A stretch of 64,000 bases of DNA from an uncultured Enterobacteriaceae bacterium (GTDB taxonomy: Bacteria > Pseudomonadota > Gammaproteobacteria > Enterobacterales > Enterobacteriaceae): positions 1 to 64,000 of the forward strand of contig CANRKT010000005.1 of the NCBI GenBank assembly GCA_947631255.1, given 5' to 3'. The notes under the pieces were generated by a model. It saw only the letters and a program-made list of their open reading frames with translations. It searched no databases and was not told where the DNA came from. This document shows positions 55,643-64,000 of this stretch, piece after piece. How positions within the stretch are numbered: the stretch's first letter is position 1; each line of letters starts with the position of its first letter. The position numbers and the translations under genes are program-made.

Positions 55643-56283
55643 TACTGCGATTGCGTTCCTAAAGTTTGAGTTCCAGGCACTTGTATCGCAGCTTGCTGAG
55701 GTGATGTTTGTTCAAACTGAGACTGCCCGGCGTGTAAACGACGTTGCAATTCATAATCTTGCAGCATTGCATTAATCCGTCGACGCTGTTCCTGTGCAGA
55801 ACTGCCAGGAGCAGAAGCATCAGAAGGTACCCCTAAGCTGACAGGGCTAGCTTTACCTATCATCGGTAAAGTATTAAATACCGGAGACTCTGGTTGCAGG
55901 TCAGCTTCAGGCGCACCGCTGTATTGTTGCACTCCCACGATAACCGCCAGAGAAACACAGGCTGCCACGCCCGCCTGAGTCAAATGACTTGCCCAAGGAC
56001 GAACACGATGCCAGAACGGCATTTTCTGCCATTGTTCTGGTTGAGGCTGAGATTCAGCAATTAATGGCACAGCATATTTTGCAGGTTCTTTCGCAATAGC
56101 GGCCATCACATTGGTAGATATATCGAAATGAAGAACATCACTGCTGTCGCCACGCATAACGTCACGAATAAGATGATAACTCTCCCAGTTTTGCTGCAAC
56201 GATTTGTCATTAGACAAAGCATTCAACAATTCACTGTCCAGAGACTCACCATCCATTAAAGCGGAAAGTTGTTCTTTCTGCAT
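55642..56283 (-). CDS. rseA: Anti-sigma-E factor RseA
   Basis: RseA is a bitopic inner membrane protein that holds sigma-E inactive until cut by DegS and RseP. The cytoplasmic N-terminal domain MQKEQLSALMDGESLD is the sigma-E binding part. One transmembrane segment (about 100-118) precedes a Pro/Ser/Gln-rich periplasmic tail. The 213 residues compare with 216 in E. coli. It is 30 bp after rpoE. Confidence 0.95.
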   Translation of the reverse strand: MQKEQLSALMDGESLDSELLNALSNDKSLQQNWESYHLIRDVMRGDSSDVLHFDISTNVMAAIAKEPAKYAVPLIAESQPQPEQWQKMPFWHRVRPWASHLTQAGVAACVSLAVIVGVQQYSGAPEADLQPESPVFNTLPMIGKASPVSLGVPSDASAPGSSAQEQRRRINAMLQDYELQRRLHAGQSQFEQTSPQQAAIQVPGTQTLGTQSQ

Positions 56284-56313
56284 GCCTAATACCCTTCCAG
56301 TAATCCGACATTG

Positions 56314-56889
56314 TCAACGCTTGATAAGCGGTTGAACTTTGTTATCGATAGCTTCACGTGCACGAAATATACGTGAACGCACCGTACCTACCGGGCAATC
56401 CATGATAGCGGCTATTTCTTCATAGCTTAGCCCATCTAACTCCCGTAACGTAATTGCCATACGTAAATCTTCCGGAAGTGACTCAATAGTACGGAAAACT
56501 ATCTGCCTTAGCTCTTCTGACAACATTAAGTTCTCAGGGTTCGAAATTTCTTTCAATGCGTTGCCACTTTCGTAGTTTTCAGCATCGCTAGCATCCACAT
56601 CACTTGACGGTGGACGCCGTCCCTGCGCTACCAGGTAGTTCTTTGCCGTATTCACTGCAATACGGTACAACCAAGTATAAAACGCACTATCACCACGGAA
56701 TGAATCCAGTGCTCGGTACGCTTTGATAAATGACTCTTGCACAACGTCAGGCACATCTCCAGAAGGGACATAGCGTGAAACCAAACTGGCAACTTTGTGC
56801 TGATAGCGCACAACCAGTAAGTTAAACGATTTCTGATCGCCCTTCTGAACCCGTTCGACGAGAACCTGATCTGTTAACTGCTCGCTCAT
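56314..56889 (-). CDS. rpoE: RNA polymerase sigma-E factor
   Basis: RpoE is the extracytoplasmic stress sigma factor that responds to outer membrane misfolding. Region 2 (YQHKVASLVSRYV and FIKAYRALDSFRGDSAFYTW) and region 4 (LPEDLRMAITLRELDGLSYE) are visible. The 191 residues equal E. coli RpoE. The ATG overlaps the stop of a leader frame (ATGA), matching the rseD-rpoE coupling of E. coli. A sigma-E type promoter lies upstream, giving autoregulation. Confidence 0.97.
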   Translation of the reverse strand: MSEQLTDQVLVERVQKGDQKSFNLLVVRYQHKVASLVSRYVPSGDVPDVVQESFIKAYRALDSFRGDSAFYTWLYRIAVNTAKNYLVAQGRRPPSSDVDASDAENYESGNALKEISNPENLMLSEELRQIVFRTIESLPEDLRMAITLRELDGLSYEEIAAIMDCPVGTVRSRIFRAREAIDNKVQPLIKR

Positions 56890-57053
56890 CGAAGGTAATG
56901 TCTCCCAAAATCAAATATCCACACATCAACTAAAAACCACTCGGGTTCTGAATTTTTGAACAAGTTATGGCTTGGAGTCGTTGATACGAATAAAGTTCCA
57001 TTGCACTTTTGTTCTCTTTTATGTTCAGCAGAGTTCATTTTTTTGATTATCAT
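56886..57053 (-). CDS. rseD: Leader peptide RseD, coupled to rpoE
   Basis: A 55-codon frame (or 50 from the second ATG at 57038) ends with TGA overlapping the rpoE ATG as ATGA. E. coli has a 51-residue leader gene, rseD, with the same coupling, and the E. coli sequence before rpoE as I remember it translates to a similar end (W.F..GR.YL). Here the end is VDVWIFDFGRHYLR. There is no strong ribosome site; GCGGAA precedes the first ATG too closely. The sigma-E promoter lies inside the frame, so only transcripts from upstream promoters would carry it. Confidence 0.7.
   Translation of the reverse strand: MIIKKMNSAEHKREQKCNGTLFVSTTPSHNLFKNSEPEWFLVDVWIFDFGRHYLR
56972..56999 (-). promoter_or_regulatory. 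Sigma-E promoter of rpoE
   Basis: On the minus strand GGAACTT (56993-56999) matches the sigma-E -35 consensus GGAACTT exactly. After 16 bp follows TCCAA (56972-56976), close to the -10 consensus TCTGA/TCAAA. It is about 80 bp before the rpoE start, as in E. coli. Confidence 0.8.
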
Positions 57054-57147
57054 TTCCGCTATATCAACCGTGAATATCGCTTTCTTTCAAGCGATATGCT
57101 GAATAATCCGCGTGTGACCTGGAAGGTACAGAATGAAGCGTAACAGT

Positions 57148-57212
57148 AAGCACAGACAGACGATGTGCTTCATGATAATCATATCCAGGCAACGTGAAGT
57201 ATGACAACGATA
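57148..57212. repeat. Degenerate partial copy of the palindromic repeat
   Basis: GCAACGTGAAGTATGAC at 57189-57205 matches the right end of the repeat at 4909-5035 with one change. The inner part AGCACAGACAGACGATGTGC also lines up with GCATAGATAGACTATGTG of that copy. The left end is not recognisable. The unit lies between rseD and nadB. Confidence 0.6.
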
Positions 57213-57409
57213 AAAGACTACCCCTCAGAGTATCGCATGAATTGCCATTTTTCATCACTAAATCTAGAGAGTTGGGCTACATATAAGTGTTTTTCACTAC
57301 CAGATAACTATTATTCAACTGATTATAAAACCACATTGTTTAGCCTACAAAACAATAAATCAAAATAAGATGTAATTAACCCTGTCCGCTGCTATTATTT
57401 TGCGAAATT

Positions 57410-57427
57410 TGTTTACCGTAATAAACA
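57410..57427. promoter_or_regulatory. NadR operator of nadB
   Basis: TGTTTA-CCGTAA-TAAACA is a perfect match to the NadR consensus TGTTTA-N6-TAAACA. It ends 2 bp before the nadB ATG, so bound NadR would also cover the ribosome binding region. Confidence 0.88.
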
Positions 57428-57429
57428 CC

Positions 57430-59058
57430 ATGGCCGTAAATAGCAATCTCACTTGTGATGTACTTATTGTAGGGAGTGGCGCTGCCGGACTGACCGTTGC
57501 TCTGCGCCTGGCCCCACACTGTAAGGTACTGGTCTTGAGTAAAGCCAGGATGAAAGAAAGTGCAACCTTCTATGCTCAAGGGGGGATTGCAGCAGTCTTT
57601 GATGAGGCTGACAGCATTGAATCACATATAGAAGATACTTTGGTCGCCGGAGCTGGGATCTGTGACATCAAAGCAGTAAGTTTCGTCGCCCAATATGCCA
57701 GAAGCTGTGTTGAATGGCTTATCCAGCAGGGTGTGATGTTTGATACACACACCGACTCGGGGGGCGAAAAGCGCTATCATCTGACTCGGGAAGGCGGCCA
57801 TAGCCACCGCCGCATTCTCCATGCCGCTGACGCTACCGGTAAAGCCGTTCAAACGACACTGGTCGAGAAAGCATTCGCCCATCCGAATATTCGTATTATT
57901 GAACATTGCCAGGCTATCGATTTAATCCTCTCAGACACTGAACATACTCCTCAGTCTGTTCAAGGCGTGCAAACGCTGAATCGTGATACAGGGAAGATAG
58001 AGATTTACCGTGCCAAGTCCGTTATCCTGGCGACCGGCGGTGCTTCACGCGTTTATCAATATACGACCACCCCAGATATTGCTTCCGGTGACGGTATTGC
58101 TATGGCATGGCGTGCAGGCTGTCGGGTCGCCAATCTGGAATTTAATCAGTTTCATCCAACAGCCTTGTATCATCCGCTGGCTCGTAATTTTTTACTGACC
58201 GAGGCTCTACGAGGTGAAGGTGCGTTACTCAAGCGTCCAAACGGAACGCGTTTTATGCCTGAAATTGATGAACGTGCAGAACTGGCACCTCGCGATATTG
58301 TAACCCGGGCTATCGACAGTGAAATGAAACGTCTTAGTGCGGATTGTATGTATCTGGATATCAGTCATAAATCACCTGAATTTATCCTTCAGCATTTCCC
58401 CAATATTTATCAGAAGCTGATGGAACTGGGTATTGATTTAACCAAAGAAGCAATACCTATTGTCCCGGCAGCACATTATACCTGTGGTGGCGTTGTGGTT
58501 GACGAACGAGGTCGCACCGACATTGACCGGTTATATGCTATCGGAGAGGTCTCTTATACCGGTCTGCACGGCGCAAACCGTATGGCCTCGAATTCATTGC
58601 TCGAGTGTCTGGTTTATGGCTGGTCCGCTGCAGAGGATATTCTTAAGAATCTGTCTGATGCTGATTCGCCAGAACCTCTAACCACGGAGTCAGTCGCGCT
58701 GGCGGAATATGACGACAATGAACAAGCGATTCTTCAGCACAGTAGTAATGAGCTACGAATACTGATGTGGAATTATGTCGGTATTATTCGCAGCAATCTG
58801 AGCCTGGCAAATGCACTTCGCCGTATCCAGTTACTCCAGTTGGAGGTAGTGGCACATTGTCAGCGCTTTCGACCTTCCAGCCAGCTATTAGGGCTGCGTG
58901 ATCAAATACAAGTTGCTGAGCTGATCGTTCGCTGTGCTATGCAGCGTAAAGAGAGTCGTGGCCTGCATTATTCTCTCGACTATCCACCTTCAGCAATATC
59001 CACGGCAATGACAGATACCGGCCCGAGCATCCTGACTCCCACGGCCCAGAGACGGTAG
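57430..59058 (+). CDS. nadB: L-aspartate oxidase
   Basis: NadB is an FAD enzyme that oxidises L-aspartate to iminoaspartate, the first step of de novo NAD synthesis. The FAD-binding motif [11 protein letters not shown] lies near residue 16, followed by [15 protein letters not shown] and the FAD-contact region [17 protein letters not shown]. The frame is open to a TTG at 57400. The ATG at 57430 gives [15 protein letters not shown], matching the E. coli start, and 542 residues (E. coli 540). A NadR box lies directly upstream. Confidence 0.97.
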   Translation: MAVNSNLTCDVLIVGSGAAGLTVALRLAPHCKVLVLSKARMKESATFYAQGGIAAVFDEADSIESHIEDTLVAGAGICDIKAVSFVAQYARSCVEWLIQQGVMFDTHTDSGGEKRYHLTREGGHSHRRILHAADATGKAVQTTLVEKAFAHPNIRIIEHCQAIDLILSDTEHTPQSVQGVQTLNRDTGKIEIYRAKSVILATGGASRVYQYTTTPDIASGDGIAMAWRAGCRVANLEFNQFHPTALYHPLARNFLLTEALRGEGALLKRPNGTRFMPEIDERAELAPRDIVTRAIDSEMKRLSADCMYLDISHKSPEFILQHFPNIYQKLMELGIDLTKEAIPIVPAAHYTCGGVVVDERGRTDIDRLYAIGEVSYTGLHGANRMASNSLLECLVYGWSAAEDILKNLSDADSPEPLTTESVALAEYDDNEQAILQHSSNELRILMWNYVGIIRSNLSLANALRRIQLLQLEVVAHCQRFRPSSQLLGLRDQIQVAELIVRCAMQRKESRGLHYSLDYPPSAISTAMTDTGPSILTPTAQRR

Positions 59059-59060
59059 CC

Positions 59061-59102
59061 ATACCTCAAGTGGCCTGACGACAACCTGGTCACTTGAGGT
59101 AT
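59061..59102. terminator. Hairpin between nadB and trmN6
   Basis: A 12-bp perfect stem ATACCTCAAGTG/CACTTGAGGTAT with an 18-base loop fills the 43-bp gap between convergent genes. The right arm runs into the last base of the trmN6 stop codon. No T-tract follows on either strand. Confidence 0.55.
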
Positions 59103-59839
59103 CAGAGATATAAATAGAAATCACGCGTCAACTGACAAAACGCAGTGGAATAATGATTATCCGCTCCACGAATAACGAGTTGCGTATGGCTCAGAGCCCC
59201 CGCTTGCAGAGATAACCCCAGTAATACCCGGTGTGATGGACGATGCTCTGTTTCTGCCACATCAGTCTGTAAACGTAACAGCCACCCGAGCTGATTTGCT
59301 TGCCTGATAAACTCATCTGCCGCCATCGCAGGTAATACCAGACAAAACATCCCCTGCTCCGTTATCCATTGCCGAGCACAACTTAACAGCGTCTGATAGC
59401 TCAGGGTCGTGGTATAGCGCGCTTGCTCACGTTCAGTAGAAGAACAAGCAACCCCTTTCTCATAGTAAGGTGGATTACTGACAATTAATGAATAGCGACG
59501 ATTAACCGCTGGCGTCCAATGTAGGATATCTGCCTGATGAACAGTAATACGCGGGTTCCAGGGAGAAGCCTGCACATTTTCTTGTGCTTGCTGTGCTGCT
59601 GCGGGATCTAATTCGACAGCATCAATAAGGCTCTTTTCTGAAGTTCTCTGCGCCAGCATCAGTGCCAGTAAACCGCTACCTGATCCGATATCAAGTATCG
59701 TATCAATCTGCGTTACAGGCGCCCAGGCACCGAGTAGAATACCGTCAGTCCCCACTTTCATCGCACAACGTTCATGCGCGATGAAGAATTGTTTGAACGT
59801 GAAACCATTGCCACGTAGCGCAGCCTTTTGTGCCGACAT
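59102..59839 (-). CDS. trmN6: tRNA1(Val) adenine-37-N6-methyltransferase
   Basis: TrmN6 (YfiC) methylates A37 of tRNA1-Val. The Rossmann-type SAM-binding motif [14 protein letters not shown] and the N6-adenine motif NPPYYEKG are present. The 245 residues match E. coli. The gene is divergent from srmB and convergent with nadB, the usual order. Confidence 0.95.
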   Translation of the reverse strand: MSAQKAALRGNGFTFKQFFIAHERCAMKVGTDGILLGAWAPVTQIDTILDIGSGSGLLALMLAQRTSEKSLIDAVELDPAAAQQAQENVQASPWNPRITVHQADILHWTPAVNRRYSLIVSNPPYYEKGVACSSTEREQARYTTTLSYQTLLSCARQWITEQGMFCLVLPAMAADEFIRQANQLGWLLRLQTDVAETEHRPSHRVLLGLSLQAGALSHTQLVIRGADNHYSTAFCQLTRDFYLYL

Positions 59840-59959
59840 CTATCCACCTTGCGCTAAAAAACATCTAGCATAAGTGAAATGGTTGGCTGCGAACAGACAC
59901 AAACAGATGAAGATTGCAGCCATAACGTCTATAATCGGCGCCCCACATAGAGGTAGACC

Positions 59960-61285
59960 ATGACTGTTAGTACTTTTTCCGAACTCGAACTTGACGAAAG
60001 CCTCCTGAAGGCACTCCAGGATAAGGGCTTTACTCGCCCGACAGCCATTCAGGCTGCGGCTATTCCCCCTGCGCTTGAAGGGCGCGATGTGCTGGGCTCC
60101 GCGCCAACGGGTACCGGTAAAACAGCAGCATATCTGCTGCCAGTGCTACAGCATCTGGTCGACTTCCCGCGTAAAAAATCCGGGCCACCACGCATTCTGA
60201 TAGTGACCCCAACGCGGGAACTGGCAATGCAGGTTGCTGATCATGCCCGTGAGCTGGCTAAATATACTCATCTGGATATTGCGACCATCACCGGTGGCGT
60301 AGCCTTTATGAACCATGCTGAGGTTTTCAGTGAGAACCAGGATATCGTGGTTGCTACGACTGGACGCTTGCTGCAATACATTAAAGAAGAAAACTTCGAC
60401 TGCCGGGCAGTTGAAACGCTGATCCTCGACGAAGCAGACCGTATGCTGGACATGGGCTTTGCTCAGGACATTGAAACTATCGCAGCAGAAACCCGCTGGC
60501 GTAATCAGAGCATGCTGTTTTCTGCCACGCTGGAAGGCGATGCAATTAAAAATTTTGCTGAGCGTTTGCTGGAAGATCCGGTAGAAGTCTCTGCCAATCC
60601 TTCGACCAGAGAACGTAAAAAAATTCATCAGTGGTACTATCGCGCTGATGATGTTAAGCACAAAACAGCCTTACTGGTTAACTTGCTACAACAGCCCGAT
60701 ACCGTACGTTCAATCGTCTTTGTTCGTAAGCGTGAGCGGGTACATGAACTGGTTTCATGGTTGCATGAAGCTGGCATCAAAAGCTGTTATCTGGAAGGTG
60801 AAATGGTGCAGGCTAAGCGCAATGAAGCTATTTTGCGCTTAAATGACGGCCGGGCTAATGTGTTGGTCGCTACCGATATCGCAGCTCGTGGTATCGATAT
60901 CCCGGATGTCAGTCATGTCTTCAACTTTGACTTACCCCGTACTGCCGACGTCTATTTACACCGTATTGGCCGTACTGGACGTGCTGGTCTGAAGGGGGTT
61001 GCTATCTCTCTCGTTGAAGCCCATGACCATTTATTACTGGGCAAAATCTCGCGTTATATGAACGAGCCGTTAAAACCACGCACGATTGATACTCTGCGTC
61101 CGGTGACACGTATACCAAGTGAAAAACTGGGCGGTAAGCCTTCCAAGAAAGTGCTGGCAAAACGCGAAGAGAAAAAAGAGAAAGACAAAGAGAAACCACG
61201 GGTCAAAGTGCGTCATCGCGATAAGAAAAATGTTGGTAAGCGTCGTAAACCAAGCGCTGATAACGCCCCAGTTTCAAAAGAGTAG
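59960..61285 (+). CDS. srmB: ATP-dependent RNA helicase SrmB
   Basis: SrmB is a DEAD-box helicase that helps early 50S ribosome assembly. Motifs are visible in order: Q motif near GFTRPTAIQ, motif I SAPTGTGKT, motif II LDEADRML, motif III SAT and motif VI HRIGRTGRAG. A lysine-rich tail follows. The 441 residues compare with 444 in E. coli. A TATAAT at 59930-59935 may be its -10 box, though no good -35 was seen. A strong terminator follows. Confidence 0.97.
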   Translation: MTVSTFSELELDESLLKALQDKGFTRPTAIQAAAIPPALEGRDVLGSAPTGTGKTAAYLLPVLQHLVDFPRKKSGPPRILIVTPTRELAMQVADHARELAKYTHLDIATITGGVAFMNHAEVFSENQDIVVATTGRLLQYIKEENFDCRAVETLILDEADRMLDMGFAQDIETIAAETRWRNQSMLFSATLEGDAIKNFAERLLEDPVEVSANPSTRERKKIHQWYYRADDVKHKTALLVNLLQQPDTVRSIVFVRKRERVHELVSWLHEAGIKSCYLEGEMVQAKRNEAILRLNDGRANVLVATDIAARGIDIPDVSHVFNFDLPRTADVYLHRIGRTGRAGLKGVAISLVEAHDHLLLGKISRYMNEPLKPRTIDTLRPVTRIPSEKLGGKPSKKVLAKREEKKEKDKEKPRVKVRHRDKKNVGKRRKPSADNAPVSKE

Positions 61286-61335
61286 TAAAACACCGCATGC
61301 AAGGAAACGATATTCGCTTTCCTGTCACAATGAAA

Positions 61336-61366
61336 AACGCCTGATATGTTATCAGGCGTTTTTTTA
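61336..61366 (+). terminator. srmB terminator
   Basis: An 11-bp perfect stem AACGCCTGATA/TATCAGGCGTT with a 3-base loop is followed by seven T residues. It is a strong intrinsic terminator 50 bp after srmB; poly-A on the other arm makes it work in both directions. Confidence 0.93.
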
Positions 61367-61464
61367 TTTTTATCGCCGATAATTTGCCCTGATAATCAAT
61401 ATCCCTTTGTTTTCATCTTCTTTTTTTACATTATAACGCCCATTTAACTGGATAAAAAAACAGT

Positions 61465-61480
61465 GTGTAATCGCTACCAC
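61465..61480. promoter_or_regulatory. GalR/GalS external operator (OE)
   Basis: GTGTAATCGCTACCAC matches the E. coli OE (GTGTAAACGATTCCAC) at 13 of 16 positions and keeps the GTG...CAC ends. Its centre is about 60 bp upstream of the predicted P1 start, as in E. coli. Confidence 0.82.
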
Positions 61481-61482
61481 AA

Positions 61483-61498
61483 TGTGACGTGGAATTAT
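61483..61498. promoter_or_regulatory. CRP site of the gal operon
   Basis: TGTGA-CGTGGA-ATTAT has one perfect half-site and one poor one. It strongly resembles the E. coli gal CRP site (TGTGACATGGAATAAA). The centre is 41.5 bp upstream of the predicted P1 start, the class II position. Confidence 0.8.
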
Positions 61499-61514
61499 AT
61501 TTTTATAAATTGTC

Positions 61515-61525
61515 TATGTTATAGT
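61515..61525 (+). promoter_or_regulatory. Paired gal promoters P1 and P2
   Basis: TATAGT at 61520-61525 carries an upstream TG (TGTTATAGT, extended -10) and is the likely P1 box, with a start near 61532. TATGTT at 61515-61520 would be P2, starting 5 bp earlier. E. coli gal has the same 5-bp offset of two promoters. Confidence 0.75.
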
Positions 61526-61557
61526 TATCCTAACAAATGCTGCGCACGGAGAGAAAA

Positions 61558-62574
61558 ATGAAAGTTCTGGTTACAGGTGGTAGCGGTTACATAGGAAGTC
61601 ATACTTGTGTACAATTGCTGCAAAACGGGCATGACGTCGTTATCCTGGATAATTTATGCAATAGTAAACATAGTGTCGTCTCAGTGATTGAACGTCTGGG
61701 AGGAAAACAGCCTCTGTTTATTGAAGGTGATATTCGCGACGAAGCGTTACTGGCAAAAATTTTCCACGAAAATAATATCGATGCGGTTATTCATTTTGCC
61801 GGACTCAAAGCTGTCGGTGAATCAGTCAATAAACCGCTTGAGTACTATGACAACAATGTCACAGGTACGCTACGTCTGATTACCGCAATGCGCGCTGCTA
61901 ACGTAACTAACTTTATCTTTAGCTCTTCAGCGACCGTATATGGCGACCAGCCAACCATTCCTTACGTAGAAAGCTTCCCAACCGGAGTACCTGCTAGTCC
62001 TTATGGACGTAGTAAACTGATGGTAGAACAGATCCTAACTGACCTGCAAAAAGCACAGCCAGACTGGAGCATTTCACTGTTACGTTACTTCAATCCGGTG
62101 GGTGCCCATCCGTCGGGTGATATGGGTGAAGATCCCCAGGGTATCCCTAACAACCTGATGCCGTATATTGCTCAGGTTGCCGTGGGCCGTCGTGATTCAC
62201 TGGCTATTTTTGGTAATGACTACCCGACCCCGGACGGAACCGGTGTACGCGATTATATTCATGTTTTAGATCTTGCTGACGGCCACGTTGCTGCTATGCA
62301 AACACTACAGGGTAAACCTGGCGTCCATATTTATAACCTCGGTGCCGGTATCGGCAGCAGCGTGCTGGAAGTCGTCAATGCCTTTAGCCAAGCCTGTGGC
62401 AAACCGGTTAATTATCATTTTGCACCACGTCGTGATGGCGACCTTCCTGCTTACTGGGCAGATGCCTCCAAGGCAGACCAAGAGCTGAACTGGCGCGTGA
62501 GTCGTTCATTGCAAGAAATGGCCGATGATACCTGGCGCTGGCAATCCCGCCATCCCGATGGCTATGCAGACTAA
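61558..62574 (+). CDS. galE: UDP-glucose 4-epimerase
   Basis: GalE interconverts UDP-galactose and UDP-glucose using bound NAD. The N-terminal NAD motif [10 protein letters not shown] and the catalytic SDR pair Y149/K153 in SPYGRSK are present. The frame starts upstream at 61537. The ATG at 61558 follows GGAGAG and gives 338 residues, as in E. coli. A GalR operator lies inside its first codons. It is the first gene of galETK. Confidence 0.98.
   Translation: MKVLVTGGSGYIGSHTCVQLLQNGHDVVILDNLCNSKHSVVSVIERLGGKQPLFIEGDIRDEALLAKIFHENNIDAVIHFAGLKAVGESVNKPLEYYDNNVTGTLRLITAMRAANVTNFIFSSSATVYGDQPTIPYVESFPTGVPASPYGRSKLMVEQILTDLQKAQPDWSISLLRYFNPVGAHPSGDMGEDPQGIPNNLMPYIAQVAVGRRDSLAIFGNDYPTPDGTGVRDYIHVLDLADGHVAAMQTLQGKPGVHIYNLGAGIGSSVLEVVNAFSQACGKPVNYHFAPRRDGDLPAYWADASKADQELNWRVSRSLQEMADDTWRWQSRHPDGYAD
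61577..61592. promoter_or_regulatory. GalR/GalS internal operator (OI) within galE
   Basis: GTGGTAGCGGTTACAT is identical to the E. coli OI as I remember it. The centre is 112 bp from OE and about 53 bp after the predicted P1 start. The spacing would allow GalR looping with HU. Confidence 0.85.
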
Positions 62575-62584
62575 GGAGTTATCC

Positions 62585-63631
62585 ATGACACAATTTAATC
62601 CTATTGATCACCCACACCGTCGATTTAACCCATTAACGGATCAATGGATCCTGGTTTCTCCGCATCGTGCTAAACGCCCATGGCAGGGTGCCGAGGAAAC
62701 GCCTGCGCTAACCCAGCTTCCGTCCCACGATCCGGAATGTTTCCTTTGTCCGGGTAATACGCGGGTGACTGGCGATAAGAATCCGAACTACACCGGCACG
62801 TTGGTCTTTACCAACGATTTTGCCGCTCTGATGACTGACACGCCAGAAGCATCAGGGAGTCACGATCCCTTAATGCGCTGCGAAAGTGCACGTGGCACCA
62901 GCCGTGTTATCTGCTTTTCACCTGATCACAGCAAGACTTTACCTGAGCTATCCATTTCTGAGCTGGAAGGCGTGGTAAAAACCTGGCAGGAACAAACCGC
63001 AGAACTGGGTCAGACCTATCCCTGGGTACAGGTATTTGAGAATAAAGGTGCAGCGATGGGCTGCTCCAACCCGCATCCGCATGGTCAGGTATGGGCAAAC
63101 AGCTTTCTGCCCAATGAAGTTGCGCGTGAAGATAAATTGCAGCGTAAATATTATGCCAGCCAGCATTCACCCATGCTGTTGGACTATGCCCAACGTGAAC
63201 TGGCAGACGGTAGCCGTACAGTTGTCGAAACCGAGCACTGGCTAGCGGTGGTACCTTACTGGGCGGCTTGGCCGTTTGAAACCTTACTGCTACCAAAAGC
63301 ACATGTTCAGCGCATCACCGATCTCACAGAGGCCCAACGTCTGGATCTGGCACTGGCACTAAAAAAACTCACCAGTCGTTACGATAATCTGTTCCAGTGT
63401 TCTTTCCCCTACTCCATGGGCTGGCACGGTGCACCCTTTAATGGTGAAGACAACGCACACTGGCAGTTACATGCCCATTTCTACCCACCGCTATTACGTA
63501 GCGCAACAGTACGTAAATTTATGGTTGGCTACGAGATGTTAGCTGAAACACAACGTGATTTAACTGCCGAGCAAGCAGCAGAACGTCTGCGTGCCGTCTC
63601 TGATACCCATTATCGTCAATCTGGAGAGTAG
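62585..63631 (+). CDS. galT: Galactose-1-phosphate uridylyltransferase
   Basis: GalT exchanges UMP between UDP-glucose and galactose-1-phosphate through a uridylylated histidine. The catalytic motif is [10 protein letters not shown] (about 162-171). Metal-linked residues include CFLCPGN and HDPLMRC, with [11 protein letters not shown] towards the end. The long frame starts inside galE, but the ATG at 62585 follows AAGGAG and gives 348 residues, as in E. coli. It lies 10 bp after galE. Confidence 0.98.
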   Translation: MTQFNPIDHPHRRFNPLTDQWILVSPHRAKRPWQGAEETPALTQLPSHDPECFLCPGNTRVTGDKNPNYTGTLVFTNDFAALMTDTPEASGSHDPLMRCESARGTSRVICFSPDHSKTLPELSISELEGVVKTWQEQTAELGQTYPWVQVFENKGAAMGCSNPHPHGQVWANSFLPNEVAREDKLQRKYYASQHSPMLLDYAQRELADGSRTVVETEHWLAVVPYWAAWPFETLLLPKAHVQRITDLTEAQRLDLALALKKLTSRYDNLFQCSFPYSMGWHGAPFNGEDNAHWQLHAHFYPPLLRSATVRKFMVGYEMLAETQRDLTAEQAAERLRAVSDTHYRQSGE

Positions 63632-63633
63632 AC

Positions 63634-64000
63634 ATGAGCCTGAAAAACACCACCCAGCAGCTGTTTAAAGAAAAATTTGGCTATGCCGCATCCCATGTTA
63701 TTCAGTCACCCGGCCGCGTTAACCTGATTGGCGAACATACCGACTACAACGATGGTTTTGTGCTGCCTTGCGCCATTGATTATCAAACGGTCATTAGCTG
63801 TGCAAAACGCGATGACAATATCGTTCGTGTTATCGCCGCGGACTACAATAATGAGGAAGATAGCTTCTCTCTCGAGAGTCCGATTATCAAACACGAAACA
63901 CAGCAGTGGCCCAACTATGTTCGTGGTGTAGTCAAACATTTGCAATTACGTGATAAAAACTTCGGCGGCGCTGACTTAGTGATCAGCGGTAATGTTCCGC
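63634..64000 (+). CDS. galK: Galactokinase (partial, cut by window end)
   Basis: GalK phosphorylates galactose at C1 with ATP. The first 122 codons are present: [20 protein letters not shown], then the galactokinase signature [20 protein letters not shown] and [20 protein letters not shown]. The ATG follows a GGAGAGTAG ribosome site two bases after the galT stop. The remaining two thirds lie beyond the window. Confidence 0.97.
   Translation, partial: MSLKNTTQQLFKEKFGYAASHVIQSPGRVNLIGEHTDYNDGFVLPCAIDYQTVISCAKRDDNIVRVIAADYNNEEDSFSLESPIIKHETQQWPNYVRGVVKHLQLRDKNFGGADLVISGNVP

Noticed and set aside
60146..60661. 171-codon frame antisense to srmB
   Set aside because: It lies wholly within the well-supported srmB gene and has no domain or ribosome site.

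Overview
The window is core chromosome of a gammaproteobacterium of the order Enterobacterales. About 50 genes match Escherichia coli genes from the der-hisS-isc-purL-rpoE-srmB part of the chromosome in order, length and sequence as I remember them. GC looks close to 50 percent by eye. The genus cannot be fixed from sequence alone. A nickel/cobalt exporter plus DUF1007 pair next to hcaT, and galETK next to srmB, differ from the E. coli arrangement.

Layout. Bases 1-77 are the tip of an IS3-family insertion sequence. Then, mostly on the minus strand, come der-bamB-yfgM-hisS, a 127-bp palindromic repeat, ispG-rodZ, rlmN, ndk, pbpC-yfhM, sseA (plus), sseB, pepB and the complete isc iron-sulfur operon (iscR-S-U-A-hscB-hscA-fdx-iscX), then trmJ and suhB (plus). 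Bases 28.1-30.9 kb hold the metal-exporter module and an orphan HcaT-type permease. glyA and glnB follow; no hmp gene lies between them. Next is the glrK-qseG-glrR two-component operon with the small RNA gene glmY directly upstream, then purL, mltF (plus), tadA and pgpC. Bases 44.2-47.2 kb are a loose, AT-richer accessory stretch with a MurR/RpiR-type regulator (yfhH) and a family 9 glycosyltransferase of unknown target. yfhL, acpS-pdxJ, recO-era-rnc, lepB-lepA, and rseC-rseB-rseA-rpoE with the leader ORF rseD follow. nadB (plus), trmN6, srmB (plus) and galE-galT-galK (plus, galK cut by the window end) close the window.

How the parts work together. The isc operon is preceded by two abutting IscR type 1 sites, giving feedback on cluster assembly. 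GlrK/GlrR is beside its target glmY, which has an overlapping sigma-54/sigma-70 promoter and three upstream GlrR boxes. PurR boxes sit before purL and glyA, a NadR box before nadB, and a sigma-E promoter before rpoE. The gal operon keeps both GalR operators, the CRP site and the paired promoters of the E. coli operon, including the operator inside galE.

No CRISPR array, tRNA, rRNA, prophage or obvious defence system was seen. I found no convincing wholly new system. The most interesting items are the glmY control region, the rseD leader ORF, the hairpins in the isc and rnc transcripts, the glycosyltransferase insert and the relocated gal operon.
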